Part shown: piece after piece, positions 42,756 through 49,443 of the stretch
How positions within the stretch are numbered: the stretch's first letter is position 1
How the letters are laid out: the number at the start of each line of letters is the position of its first letter
NCBI GenBank assembly: GCA_947164985.1
Contig: CAMUYI010000003.1
Location: 229,378-293,377, forward strand
Source of the DNA: an uncultured Bacteroidales bacterium
GTDB taxonomy: Bacteria; Bacteroidota; Bacteroidia; Bacteroidales; Paludibacteraceae
Direction of reading: 5' to 3'
Length of the DNA: 64,000 nt
Made by a program: the position numbers and the translations under genes
The notes under the pieces: model-generated
Told to the model about the DNA's origin: nothing
Databases searched by the model: none
What the model saw: the letters and a program-made list of their open reading frames with translations, nothing else

Positions 42756-43562
42756 CGGCAGGTTATGTTCCACATGCCCGAAGGGCGCATTGAAGAGAAT
42801 GGGGTAGTCGTAGTCTGCGACTACCTCTTTTATTGTCTCATAGACCGTCTGTTGCATCAGCGGATCGTCCTCGCAGTCACTGAACTGTCCCACGATTAGA
42901 CCGCTCAAATGCGCCAATACACCGCTCATGCGCAGATTCCGCATCATTCGGTCGATATGATAATGCCGCTCACCGATATCTTCAATCAGTAAGATCGGAA
43001 ACTGAATTCTGAAATCTGAATTCTGAAGACCAAAACGTGTTCCTTGCAGGCCATACAGCACGCTTAAGTTACCGCCTACGATCGGAGCACACGCCTTACC
43101 CGGTGTGTTGAGCGGATGACTCTCCCAACGATACTCGATCGCTTCGCCTTTCAGCAAACGCTTCAACGCCTGTATCGGTTCACTCTCTTCCGGCAGGGTG
43201 GCGATATGCTTGCACATGATCCCGTGAACGGACGGCTGATTACTGATCGCAGATAACTGATGCAACGCGGTGATATCGCTGAAACCGATGATAGGCTTCG
43301 TGATCTTCGGCACACGGTCGATGATCCGTTGCAAACCATACCCGCCGCGCGAACAGAGGATAGCATCCACCGACGGATCGTGTAAGGCCTCGATGAGATC
43401 CGCCAAACGGTCTTCGTCCGTGCCTGCAAAACGCCCCCAACGGTCACGCGCGTGACGACCTTCCGTCACTTCAAAACCCCATGCACGCAGACGCTCTGTC
43501 GCGCCGTCGATAAACGCGGGGTCGATGGCTCCCGAAGGTGATATGATACGAATATGCTTCAC
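42681..43562 (-). CDS. LD-carboxypeptidase (S66 family)
   Basis: The 293-residue protein has the S66 nucleophile motif CSRGGYG near residue 90, IGFSDITALH near 112, a Glu in ILLIEDIGERHYHIDRMM and a C-terminal [10 protein letters not shown] with the catalytic His. It trims the terminal D-alanine from murein tetrapeptides in recycling. Start is GTG, overlapping the SDR stop by 4 nt (GTGA). Two CTGAAT-type microrepeats are in frame: 43235-43263 (HQLSAISNQPS) and 43002-43028 (LQNSDFRIQF). Confidence 0.88.
   Translation of the reverse strand: MKHIRIISPSGAIDPAFIDGATERLRAWGFEVTEGRHARDRWGRFAGTDEDRLADLIEALHDPSVDAILCSRGGYGLQRIIDRVPKITKPIIGFSDITALHQLSAISNQPSVHGIMCKHIATLPEESEPIQALKRLLKGEAIEYRWESHPLNTPGKACAPIVGGNLSVLYGLQGTRFGLQNSDFRIQFPILLIEDIGERHYHIDRMMRNLRMSGVLAHLSGLIVGQFSDCEDDPLMQQTVYETIKEVVADYDYPILFNAPFGHVEHNLPLWFERHASIDCGTESVLRLNGLQI
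43002..43263. repeat. two in-frame CTGAAT-type microrepeats in the LD-carboxypeptidase gene
   Basis: 43002-43028 has CTGAATT/CTGAAAT/CTGAATT units, and 43235-43263 has CTGATTA/CTGATCG/CTGATG units. Both resemble the asd/U32 junction repeat at 35968. Confidence 0.7.
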
Positions 43563-44365
43563 GAGTACATTTTCCCTTCTATCCAGTTAACAAATCGTTT
43601 TGGCAAAATCCGATCCAAGAAGCAGAACACGCCATACACGAATCCGCCTACGTACTGCGGTTTCGGACAGCGACAATTCGCGATATGCCAGAAAAGCTTT
43701 GCCATCTGAATCGGCTGCATGCCGCCTCGCTCATCTTTCTCCATGGCAGAGACAGCTTTATTTGCACTCTTGTACACCTCTTCGCCGGCCAAACTCTTCT
43801 CGCGTGCGTCGGTGAAACCTGTACTCACATCGCCCGGCATCATTACACTCACCGTGATACCAAATGCCCTTACCTCATTCGCCAGCGCCAGCGCCATCGC
43901 GTTAATAGCGGCTTTGCTCGCGGAGTAGAACGATTGATACGGTACGGCCAGCACAGCGGCTACCGAACTGGTATAGATGATTCGACCGAAACGCTGTTCA
44001 CGTAATTGAGGCAACACCGCTTGCGTCAGACGAACAGCACCCATAAAATTGACGTCCATCTGTTTCTGAGCATCGCGGATAGCAGTAAACTCCACCGCAC
44101 CCGATATACCAAAACCGGCATTGCTGATCACTACATCGATCGTCTCCGTCTGTTTCAGAACCTCTTCGATCGCCTTTTTGGTACTCTCTTCGTTCGTCAC
44201 GTCGCACTTAATATGCGTTATTGAACCTTTGTCCGAATGGCTATCTGCTCTGTCGGGAGCACCCGACCGGCTTAGCTCAAAAACACGCCAGCCACGCTCC
44301 GCAAAGAGCATGGCTGTCGCTTTTCCTATACCGCTGCTACCACCTGAAATAACCAGTGTAGGCAT
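43559..44365 (-). CDS. SDR oxidoreductase next to serine palmitoyltransferase
   Basis: The 268-residue short-chain dehydrogenase has SGGSSGIGKATA near residue 8, NAGFG near 92 and YSASK near 158. The C-terminal tail (CFLDRILPKRFVNWIEGKM) is amphipathic and could contact the membrane. It lies 62 nt downstream of the serine palmitoyltransferase gene, so a 3-ketosphinganine reductase role is possible, but is only inferred. A palindrome (44252-44267) is in frame near residue 33, where the family has a variable loop. Confidence 0.75.
   Translation of the reverse strand: MPTLVISGGSSGIGKATAMLFAERGWRVFELSRSGAPDRADSHSDKGSITHIKCDVTNEESTKKAIEEVLKQTETIDVVISNAGFGISGAVEFTAIRDAQKQMDVNFMGAVRLTQAVLPQLREQRFGRIIYTSSVAAVLAVPYQSFYSASKAAINAMALALANEVRAFGITVSVMMPGDVSTGFTDAREKSLAGEEVYKSANKAVSAMEKDERGGMQPIQMAKLFWHIANCRCPKPQYVGGFVYGVFCFLDRILPKRFVNWIEGKMYS
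44252..44267. repeat. in-frame palindrome in the SDR gene
   Basis: GTCGGG AGCA CCCGAC, a perfect 6-bp inverted repeat, in the coding sequence for a variable loop. Confidence 0.7.
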
Positions 44366-44405
44366 AATAACTAAGTAATATCTAAGTAATAACTAGGTAA
44401 TAACT
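44366..44405. repeat. TAACTAAGTAATA-type microrepeat between the spt and SDR genes
   Basis: Four units of about 10-11 nt, AATAACTAAGT/AATATCTAAGT/AATAACTAGGT/AATAACTAAC, lie in the 62-nt spacer. Confidence 0.8.
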
Positions 44406-44427
44406 AACTATACTCAGTGCGCGGTGG

Positions 44428-45612
44428 CTACATCTGAGGTGCACCCTCTTTAAGAACGCGTGCGATGATCTGTACCGCTTCGTCAATGATCGGCTCCGTG
44501 TGGGTCGCCATCAAGGTCGTACGCAACAGACACTCGCCTTCTACGCAAGCCGGCGCAATAACCGGGTTCACATACACGCCTTCCTCGAACATCTTCTTAC
44601 CGAAATACAGGGTATCCAGCGTCTTGTAGGTGAAGATCGGAACGATCGGCGTCGGTGCCTCGATGATCTTGACACCATTTGCGATGAGCTGTTTCTGGAA
44701 GTACTTTGCGATATTCATCAGACGCGTCGGACGCTCCGGATCTTTGATCAACTGATGCAAAGCCTCCAAAGCCGTTGCTGCCGAACACGGCGTGATACTT
44801 GCGCTGAAGATGAACGGACGACTCACGTGACGCAACCAGTCGGCTACGCGATGACTCGTCAGCATACATCCGCCGATAGAAGCCAACGACTTCGAGAAGG
44901 TCAACATCGTGATATCTACCTTGTCCGTCAGGCCGAAATGCGCCGCTGTACCGCGACCGCCCGGGCCCAACACACCGAAACCGTGCGCATCATCTACCAT
45001 CACACGCGCACCATATTTCTCGGCCAGCGCGCAGATCTCCGGTAACTTACAGATGTCGCCGCGCATGGAGAACACGCCGTCGGTAATGATCAACTTACCG
45101 GCATTCTCCGGGATGGACTTCAACTGACGCTCCAGATCTTGCATGTCCGAGTGACGGTAACGCAGTACCTTCGCATAACTCAGACGGCAAGCGTCGTAGA
45201 TAGAAGCATGGTTCTCACGGTCATTCAGAATGTAATCGTCCTTACCGCAGATAGCGGAGATGATAGCGAGGTTCGTCTGAAAACCAGTCGAACAGGTCAT
45301 ACACTCCTCATAACCGGTGAACTCCGCGATCTCTTTCTCCAACTGCAGGTGCAGGTCCAGCGTACCGTTCAAGAAACGGCTACCGCTCACACCTGAACCG
45401 TATTTATCCAAGGCCTCATGACCGGCTTTAATAACTGCCTCGTTCTCCGTGAAGCCGAGGTAGTTATTCGAGCCCAGCATGATCACACGGTGGTTCTCCA
45501 TCTTCACCACAGGGGCTTGACGGCTTTCCAACTCGTGGAAGTACGGATAGATACCTAATTTGCGAACCTGTTTGAGGGTCTCAAAGTGGTCGCATTTTTC
45601 GAAAAGATCCAT
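44428..45612 (-). CDS. spt: serine palmitoyltransferase (alpha-oxoamine synthase)
   Basis: The 394-residue PLP enzyme has the fold-I features MVDDAHGFGVLG near residue 205 and TFSKSLASIGG with the PLP lysine near 236; SNNYLGFT near 49 and YGSGVSGSRFLNG near 71 are family marks. Length and sequence fit the Bacteroides/Porphyromonas serine palmitoyltransferase, which starts sphingolipid synthesis; 2-amino-3-ketobutyrate CoA ligase is the alternative. Transcription probably comes from the mdh promoter, since no promoter is seen in the repeat-filled spacer upstream. Confidence 0.82.
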   Translation of the reverse strand: MDLFEKCDHFETLKQVRKLGIYPYFHELESRQAPVVKMENHRVIMLGSNNYLGFTENEAVIKAGHEALDKYGSGVSGSRFLNGTLDLHLQLEKEIAEFTGYEECMTCSTGFQTNLAIISAICGKDDYILNDRENHASIYDACRLSYAKVLRYRHSDMQDLERQLKSIPENAGKLIITDGVFSMRGDICKLPEICALAEKYGARVMVDDAHGFGVLGPGGRGTAAHFGLTDKVDITMLTFSKSLASIGGCMLTSHRVADWLRHVSRPFIFSASITPCSAATALEALHQLIKDPERPTRLMNIAKYFQKQLIANGVKIIEAPTPIVPIFTYKTLDTLYFGKKMFEEGVYVNPVIAPACVEGECLLRTTLMATHTEPIIDEAVQIIARVLKEGAPQM

Positions 45613-45619
45613 AAAGTTA

Positions 45620-45727
45620 ATTTACGATTTACAGATTTACGATTTACGATTGATTTTCGATTGAGTTCAATTGTACAATTTATTAAATCGTCAATAACTC
45701 GTACCTCGTCAATCGTCCAATCGTCAA
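45620..45727. repeat. dense microrepeat spacer between mdh and spt
   Basis: TTTACGA/TTTACAGA units (45620-45650) are followed by CAATTGTACAATT and by CGTCAAT/CGTCCAAT units (45690-45727). They fill nearly the whole 115-nt gap. Confidence 0.8.
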
Positions 45728-46669
45728 TTAGAGAACGTTGAGTTCTTTCAGGATTGCAGTTGTCTTACGAACGGCTGCCTCACTCTCGTGCAGTTTAGCA
45801 CGCTCCTCTTCACTAATATTCAACTCCAAGATCTTCTCAATACCGTTCTTACCGATGATACAAGGAACACCGATCGTGATATCCTTCATACCGTACTCGC
45901 CTTCCAATGCTGCCGAGCAAGGAATCATCTTCTTCTGGTCCTTGATGATAGCCTCTGCTACCGATGCAGCAGCTGCACCCGGTGCCATCCAAGCGCTCGT
46001 GCCGAGCAGACCTGTCAGCGTAGCACCGCCTACCATCGTGCTCTTAACCACGTTCTCCAACTCCTCTTTGCTCAGGAACTCACTTACGTTGATACCCTTG
46101 TAGGTCGTGTAGCTCGTCAACGGAATCATCGTTGTGTCACCGTGACCACCGATCACGAAACCGTCAACATCGTTTGCGTTGCACTTCAGAGCCTGGCTCA
46201 GGAAGTATTTCAGACGTGCGCTGTCCAATGCGCCACCCATACCGATCACGCGGTTGCGCGGCAACTTCAGTGCGTGAAGCGTCAGATATGCCATCGTATC
46301 CATCGGGTTCGAAACCACAACGAGGATAGCGTTCGGGCTGTATTTGAGCACCTGGTCGCAAACGCTCTTTACGATACCTGCGTTCACGCCGATCAACTCC
46401 TCACGCGTCATACCCGGTTTACGCGGCAGACCCGAAGTGATAATAACAACGTCACTACCCGTCGTCTTGCTGTAATCGTTTGTTACACCCTCAACAACCG
46501 TGTCAAAGCCCATCAACTGAGCCGTTTGCATGATATCCATGGCTTTGCCCTCAGCAAAACCCTCTTTGATGTCGATCAGACATACTTCGTTAGCTACCTC
46601 ATTTACAGCCAACACATTTGCGCACGTAGCTCCTACGTTTCCTGCGCCTACTACAGTTACTTTACTCAT
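45728..46669 (-). CDS. mdh: malate dehydrogenase
   Basis: The 313-residue NAD enzyme has VVGAGNVGATCAN at the N-terminus, SGLPRKPGMTREELI near residue 80, VVSNPMDTMAYL near 118 and GGHGDTTMIPL with the catalytic His near 174. It interconverts malate and oxaloacetate. First gene of the mdh-spt-SDR-carboxypeptidase run. Confidence 0.96.
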   Translation of the reverse strand: MSKVTVVGAGNVGATCANVLAVNEVANEVCLIDIKEGFAEGKAMDIMQTAQLMGFDTVVEGVTNDYSKTTGSDVVIITSGLPRKPGMTREELIGVNAGIVKSVCDQVLKYSPNAILVVVSNPMDTMAYLTLHALKLPRNRVIGMGGALDSARLKYFLSQALKCNANDVDGFVIGGHGDTTMIPLTSYTTYKGINVSEFLSKEELENVVKSTMVGGATLTGLLGTSAWMAPGAAAASVAEAIIKDQKKMIPCSAALEGEYGMKDITIGVPCIIGKNGIEKILELNISEEERAKLHESEAAVRKTTAILKELNVL

Positions 46670-46687
46670 AATAGTGTATATTTTTTA

Positions 46688-46731
46688 ATCAATATTTAAT
46701 TCTTAATTTTAAATTTTAAATTTTTAATTCT
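46688..46731. repeat. AT-rich microrepeat in the mdh leader
   Basis: TTTAATTC/TTAATTTT/AAATTTT units of about 8 nt between the promoter and the mdh start codon. Confidence 0.75.
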
Positions 46732-46743
46732 TCAAAAAGCCCG

Positions 46744-46775
46744 CAAAGTTACGAAAAATTTTGTATATATACAAA
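46744..46775 (-). promoter_or_regulatory. promoter of mdh
   Basis: On the minus strand TTTG (46772-46775), followed by TATATATACAAA, and TAACTTTG (46744-46751), 20-nt spacer. Confidence 0.8.
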
Positions 46776-46820
46776 TTTTTAAGAGTAAAACTGTAATTTT
46801 TCTTATTTTTGTCATCATAG

Positions 46821-46852
46821 TTTGCATAATTCAGAAAAATGTAGTACCTTTG
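46821..46852 (+). promoter_or_regulatory. promoter of the DUF4476 gene
   Basis: TTTG (46821-46824), followed by CATAATTCA, and TACCTTTG (46845-46852), 20-nt spacer. Confidence 0.85.
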
Positions 46853-46869
46853 CAGCAAAATTGAAGCAT

Positions 46870-47280
46870 ATGAAAAAACTCTTTTTTATTCTCCTTTTGG
46901 CGCTTTCGACCGTTTCGGCTGGCGCACAACATCGTCATGACCACAATGCGCCGCACGGCAGAGGCCACGAACGCCATCATATTGAGTGTGCCACGCACGA
47001 ACAGATGAGCATGGTCATGCACACCCTCAGCCAACAGTCTTTTGATGATAAAAAGTTGGAAATCGCTAAGTTATGCGTAGTGCTCGGCCATTTCTGCGTG
47101 GACGATCTGGCACGCATGGCAAAAGCTTTCTCTTTCGATGACAACCGTCTGGCTTTCCTCACTTTTGCCTATGATTATTGCGAAGATCCGCATGACTATT
47201 ATGCGCTGCGCGATGTGTTCACTTTCCGCACTAATTTCGACACGCTCATGGATACCGTTCTTCCCAAACATAAGCGTTAA
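46870..47280 (+). CDS. exported DUF4476 protein, His-rich
   Basis: The 136-residue protein has a signal peptide (LSTVSAGAQ), a His-rich stretch HRHDHNAPHGRGHERHH that may bind metal, and a C-terminal DUF4476 helical domain (MAKAFSFDDNRLAFLTFAYDYCEDPHDYY). Function unknown. The frame opens at 46822, but these codons lie in the promoter; ATG 46870 is the start. Ends before a strong terminator. Confidence 0.85.
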   Translation: MKKLFFILLLALSTVSAGAQHRHDHNAPHGRGHERHHIECATHEQMSMVMHTLSQQSFDDKKLEIAKLCVVLGHFCVDDLARMAKAFSFDDNRLAFLTFAYDYCEDPHDYYALRDVFTFRTNFDTLMDTVLPKHKR

Positions 47281-47347
47281 TAAATCGCTTTATAGTACTT
47301 AAGAAAAAACGCTTTATAACAATTAATATAGATTGCGTTATACCACG

Positions 47348-47374
47348 AAAAAAGCAGCCCTCAGCTGCTTTTTT
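47348..47374. terminator. bidirectional hairpin terminator
   Basis: AAAAAAGCAGC CCTCA GCTGCTTTTTT, an 11-bp stem with A and T runs, between convergent genes. Confidence 0.9.
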
Positions 47375-47686
47375 CTATATCCGTCCATGGTGTCGGTGAC
47401 GTTTCTTAAACTCGCCCTTCCGGAACTCGCCCTTCCGGAACTCGCCTTTCTTGAAATCGCCTTTTCGGAATGCCTCCTTTCTGAACGCTTCTTTCTTTCC
47501 AAATTTCCGGAACTTTGCCTCCTTGCGCAGGTCGATCATCTTGCCGCACCGTTCACAACGAACCATCTTCTGTTCCGACCGTACCGATTTACCTCTGAAT
47601 GCACCGCCTTTCCTTACTTCCCGTGCACTTACGTTCATTACCAACATGGCTCCTACTGCCAATACCAACAATCTTTTCGCTTTCAT
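47375..47686 (-). CDS. small exported basic protein with KGEFR repeats
   Basis: The 103-residue protein has a signal peptide (MLVMNVSA), a CERCG pair that could be half of a zinc knuckle and a C-terminal tail of five-residue repeats (KEAFR, KGDFK, KGEFR) encoded by a 15-bp tandem repeat. It is strongly basic. Function unknown. The frame opens at 47761; ATG 47686 gives the normal signal peptide. A sigma-54-like sequence lies about 75 nt upstream. Confidence 0.65.
   Translation of the reverse strand: MKAKRLLVLAVGAMLVMNVSAREVRKGGAFRGKSVRSEQKMVRCERCGKMIDLRKEAKFRKFGKKEAFRKEAFRKGDFKKGEFRKGEFRKGEFKKRHRHHGRI
47410..47484. repeat. 15-bp tandem repeat in a coding region
   Basis: Five units of ACTCGCCCTTCCGGA type; the first two are identical and the later ones are diverged. 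They encode the K-G-E-F-R repeats. Confidence 0.85.
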
Positions 47687-47757
47687 AGCTTTGCCCTCCA
47701 TTTTAACGGGTTTAACACTCTTTTCCTCTCTCAAATAAACCGGTTTATCCTCATAAT

Positions 47758-47773
47758 ACAATTATCGTGCCAA
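47758..47773 (-). promoter_or_regulatory. possible sigma-54-type promoter
   Basis: On the minus strand TTGGCAC (47767-47773) and TTGT (47758-47761) have GG and GT separated by 10 nt, close to the -24/-12 consensus. No TTTG/TAnnTTTG promoter is seen for this gene. One mismatch at -12. Confidence 0.35.
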
Positions 47774-47893
47774 AATCGTTCTTTTCAAAATTGTGATATG
47801 TCTCATAAGGTCGTTCGTTTTTCTAACTGTCTGTCTATGTGCTGATTATAGATAGTTTTGGGACTTAATGTGTGATAAGATGTACGATGTGCT

Positions 47894-47925
47894 CTTGCGT
47901 ATTTCAATATTTTGTTGTACCTTTG
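47894..47925 (+). promoter_or_regulatory. promoter of the membrane regulator pair
   Basis: CTTG (47894-47897), followed by CGTATTTCA, and TACCTTTG (47918-47925), 20-nt spacer. Confidence 0.8.
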
Positions 47926-47949
47926 CGGCGGATTTTAAATTCGAGAAAT

Positions 47950-48408
47950 ATGGATACAACGAATGCAATTATTCTTTTAGCGGCCATAGCAGAGGTGCTA
48001 CTCCTTATTATATGTATAATTGGGTACAGAGTTGCTTTCTTAAAACGCCAACTGACCGATCTGCGTATCAAGATGGTTATTTCTCAACGCGAGGAGCAAA
48101 TGCGTCATCAGATCCTAATTGACCAGATCAAAAAGCAGAAGAATGTGAACGCACTCGATAATCTGCAAAACCTGTTCGCTGATAAAAACAAAGAAATTAA
48201 GCGTATCTATCCTGCGTTAACGGAGACCGATATGCAAGTAGTAACACTCATTGGTCTTGGCGTTGACAATTCGGATATATTGCAACTTACGGATATGTCC
48301 AAACGAACTTATTATAAACGCCGCCAACTGATTGCACAGCGGATGAATACTACCGCAGCTCTATTGGATGAAGCGATTTCTCCCTTTTTTACTCTTAAAT
48401 TAAAATGA
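47950..48408 (+). CDS. membrane-anchored LuxR-like helix-turn-helix protein
   Basis: The 152-residue protein has one N-terminal membrane helix (about 6-28), a coiled-coil-like stretch (about 30-75) and a C-terminal helix-turn-helix of the LuxR/sigma-4 kind: LTETDMQVVTLIGLGVDNSD and MSKRTYYKRRQLIAQRM. It is probably a DNA-binding protein held at the inner membrane. The frame opens at 47872, but that part lies in the promoter. Overlaps the next gene by 4 nt, so the two probably act together. Confidence 0.7.
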   Translation: MDTTNAIILLAAIAEVLLLIICIIGYRVAFLKRQLTDLRIKMVISQREEQMRHQILIDQIKKQKNVNALDNLQNLFADKNKEIKRIYPALTETDMQVVTLIGLGVDNSDILQLTDMSKRTYYKRRQLIAQRMNTTAALLDEAISPFFTLKLK

Positions 48409-49055
48409 CAATGACAGCTTCTCTGAAAAACAAACTTCTGGTTCTCGTCAAACTTGTTTCTACCTTAATCACTGCAATTCTTGTGTTGTGGCTACTCAAC
48501 ACGGTCAAAGGTTGCGGTTGGAAATGGCACACGATTATTTGTTTGAGCTTCTGCGGATTGGTGATTTTGTGGGAGTGGCTGGCGAATCAGTACAAAAAGA
48601 AAATCTCTCTTTCGGCAGAGGAACGCAGTAAACCTTTGGAAACGTATCTCGATTACAGTAATTCAATCGATTGGTTTCCAATTGTCTCGTGGATCGTTTT
48701 AGCGTCTCTTTTGTTTCTTGTGCTGATTCCGTTCAAAAACGGCTATCCGGCCGTAACCCATAATATCGTTGCGCTGTGCGTGTATGTTGTAGCTATGCTT
48801 CCTTTTTTTCTTGCGCCGCGACGCAACAGATATATCATTGACGGAGATGTACTGATCGTGCAGGAGTTTGACTTGTTCCGCATGACCACAGACTTGTCTA
48901 TACCGATTAAAGCGATAGAGAAAGTGTATATAGCTGACCTTTTTACATTGACTCCGCGAGTGATTATCGTGGTGAATGGCATCGAACGCAAACTCCGTTG
49001 TACCTCACATACAGAAGAACTTGCCAAAGCGCTCCTTCTCCGCATACCTTCCTGA
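48405..49055 (+). CDS. membrane protein with PH-like C-terminal domain
   Basis: The 216-residue protein has four hydrophobic helices (about 12-32, 42-60, 83-103, 115-135) and a C-terminal beta domain of bacterial PH type (YIIDGDVLIVQEFDLF, then IKAIEKVYI and PRVIIVVNG). Function unknown. Its overlap with the membrane-anchored helix-turn-helix gene suggests it senses or regulates that protein; this is inference. Confidence 0.65.
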   Translation: MTMTASLKNKLLVLVKLVSTLITAILVLWLLNTVKGCGWKWHTIICLSFCGLVILWEWLANQYKKKISLSAEERSKPLETYLDYSNSIDWFPIVSWIVLASLLFLVLIPFKNGYPAVTHNIVALCVYVVAMLPFFLAPRRNRYIIDGDVLIVQEFDLFRMTTDLSIPIKAIEKVYIADLFTLTPRVIIVVNGIERKLRCTSHTEELAKALLLRIPS

Positions 49056-49141
49056 TTCTTATTATCTGTTGAATATTGTTTTTTGCCCAACCCTTTTACT
49101 GCCTTAATCGGTAAAAATTAGTATCTTTGCAGCGGATGTTT

Positions 49142-49306
49142 TGGTAAAATCTCATAATCTAATAAATCAAGAGTTGTAAAATAATGCATCCTAAAACGGC
49201 AATTCCATGTAAAATAATGCATTCTGAAGACAGGAAAAATTGTAAAGTTGCCGATTTTGTGCAGTTTAGAAAATGTATTTTTAACGATTTTGTGCAGTTT
49301 AGAGAG
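49142..49306. repeat. degenerate tandem array with exact 33-bp period
   Basis: Units begin at 49142, 49175, 49208, 49241 and 49274. Units 2 and 3 share TGTAAAATAATGCAT; units 4 and 5 share CGATTTTGTGCAGTTTAGA; units 2 to 5 all start with TGTA, and unit 1 with TGGTAAAAT. Confidence 0.75.
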
Positions 49307-49322
49307 ATTTCTTGCAGAAAAA

Positions 49323-49354
49323 TTTGCATATATCAAAAAGAAGTAGTACCTTTG
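49323..49354 (+). promoter_or_regulatory. promoter of the DUF4143 ATPase gene
   Basis: TTTG (49323-49326), followed by CATATATCAAA, and TACCTTTG (49347-49354), 20-nt spacer. Confidence 0.85.
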
Positions 49355-49443
49355 CAGCCGGATTTTCGTTTAAGAAAGTGTGGACACACATATTTTATTC
49401 GTTTTAAAAAGTGTAGTAATACATAAATTATTCGTTTGAAAAA

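Larger units (their letters stand above)
49056..49443. other. 388-bp intergenic region with two promoters and a 33-bp repeat array
   Basis: A -7-like TATCTTTG at 49122-49129 has no clear -33 box. The 33-bp tandem array 49142-49306 follows, then a full promoter at 49323-49354 and an 89-nt leader before the ATPase gene. A minus-strand frame over the array (49118-49336) reads LHKI and MHYF repeats but has no gene features. Confidence 0.6.

Noticed and set aside
49142..49306. CRISPR-like appearance of the 33-bp array
   Set aside because: The conserved blocks change from TGTAAAATAATGCAT to CGATTTTGTGCAGTTTAGA along the array, there are only five units and no cas genes, so it is a tandem repeat.
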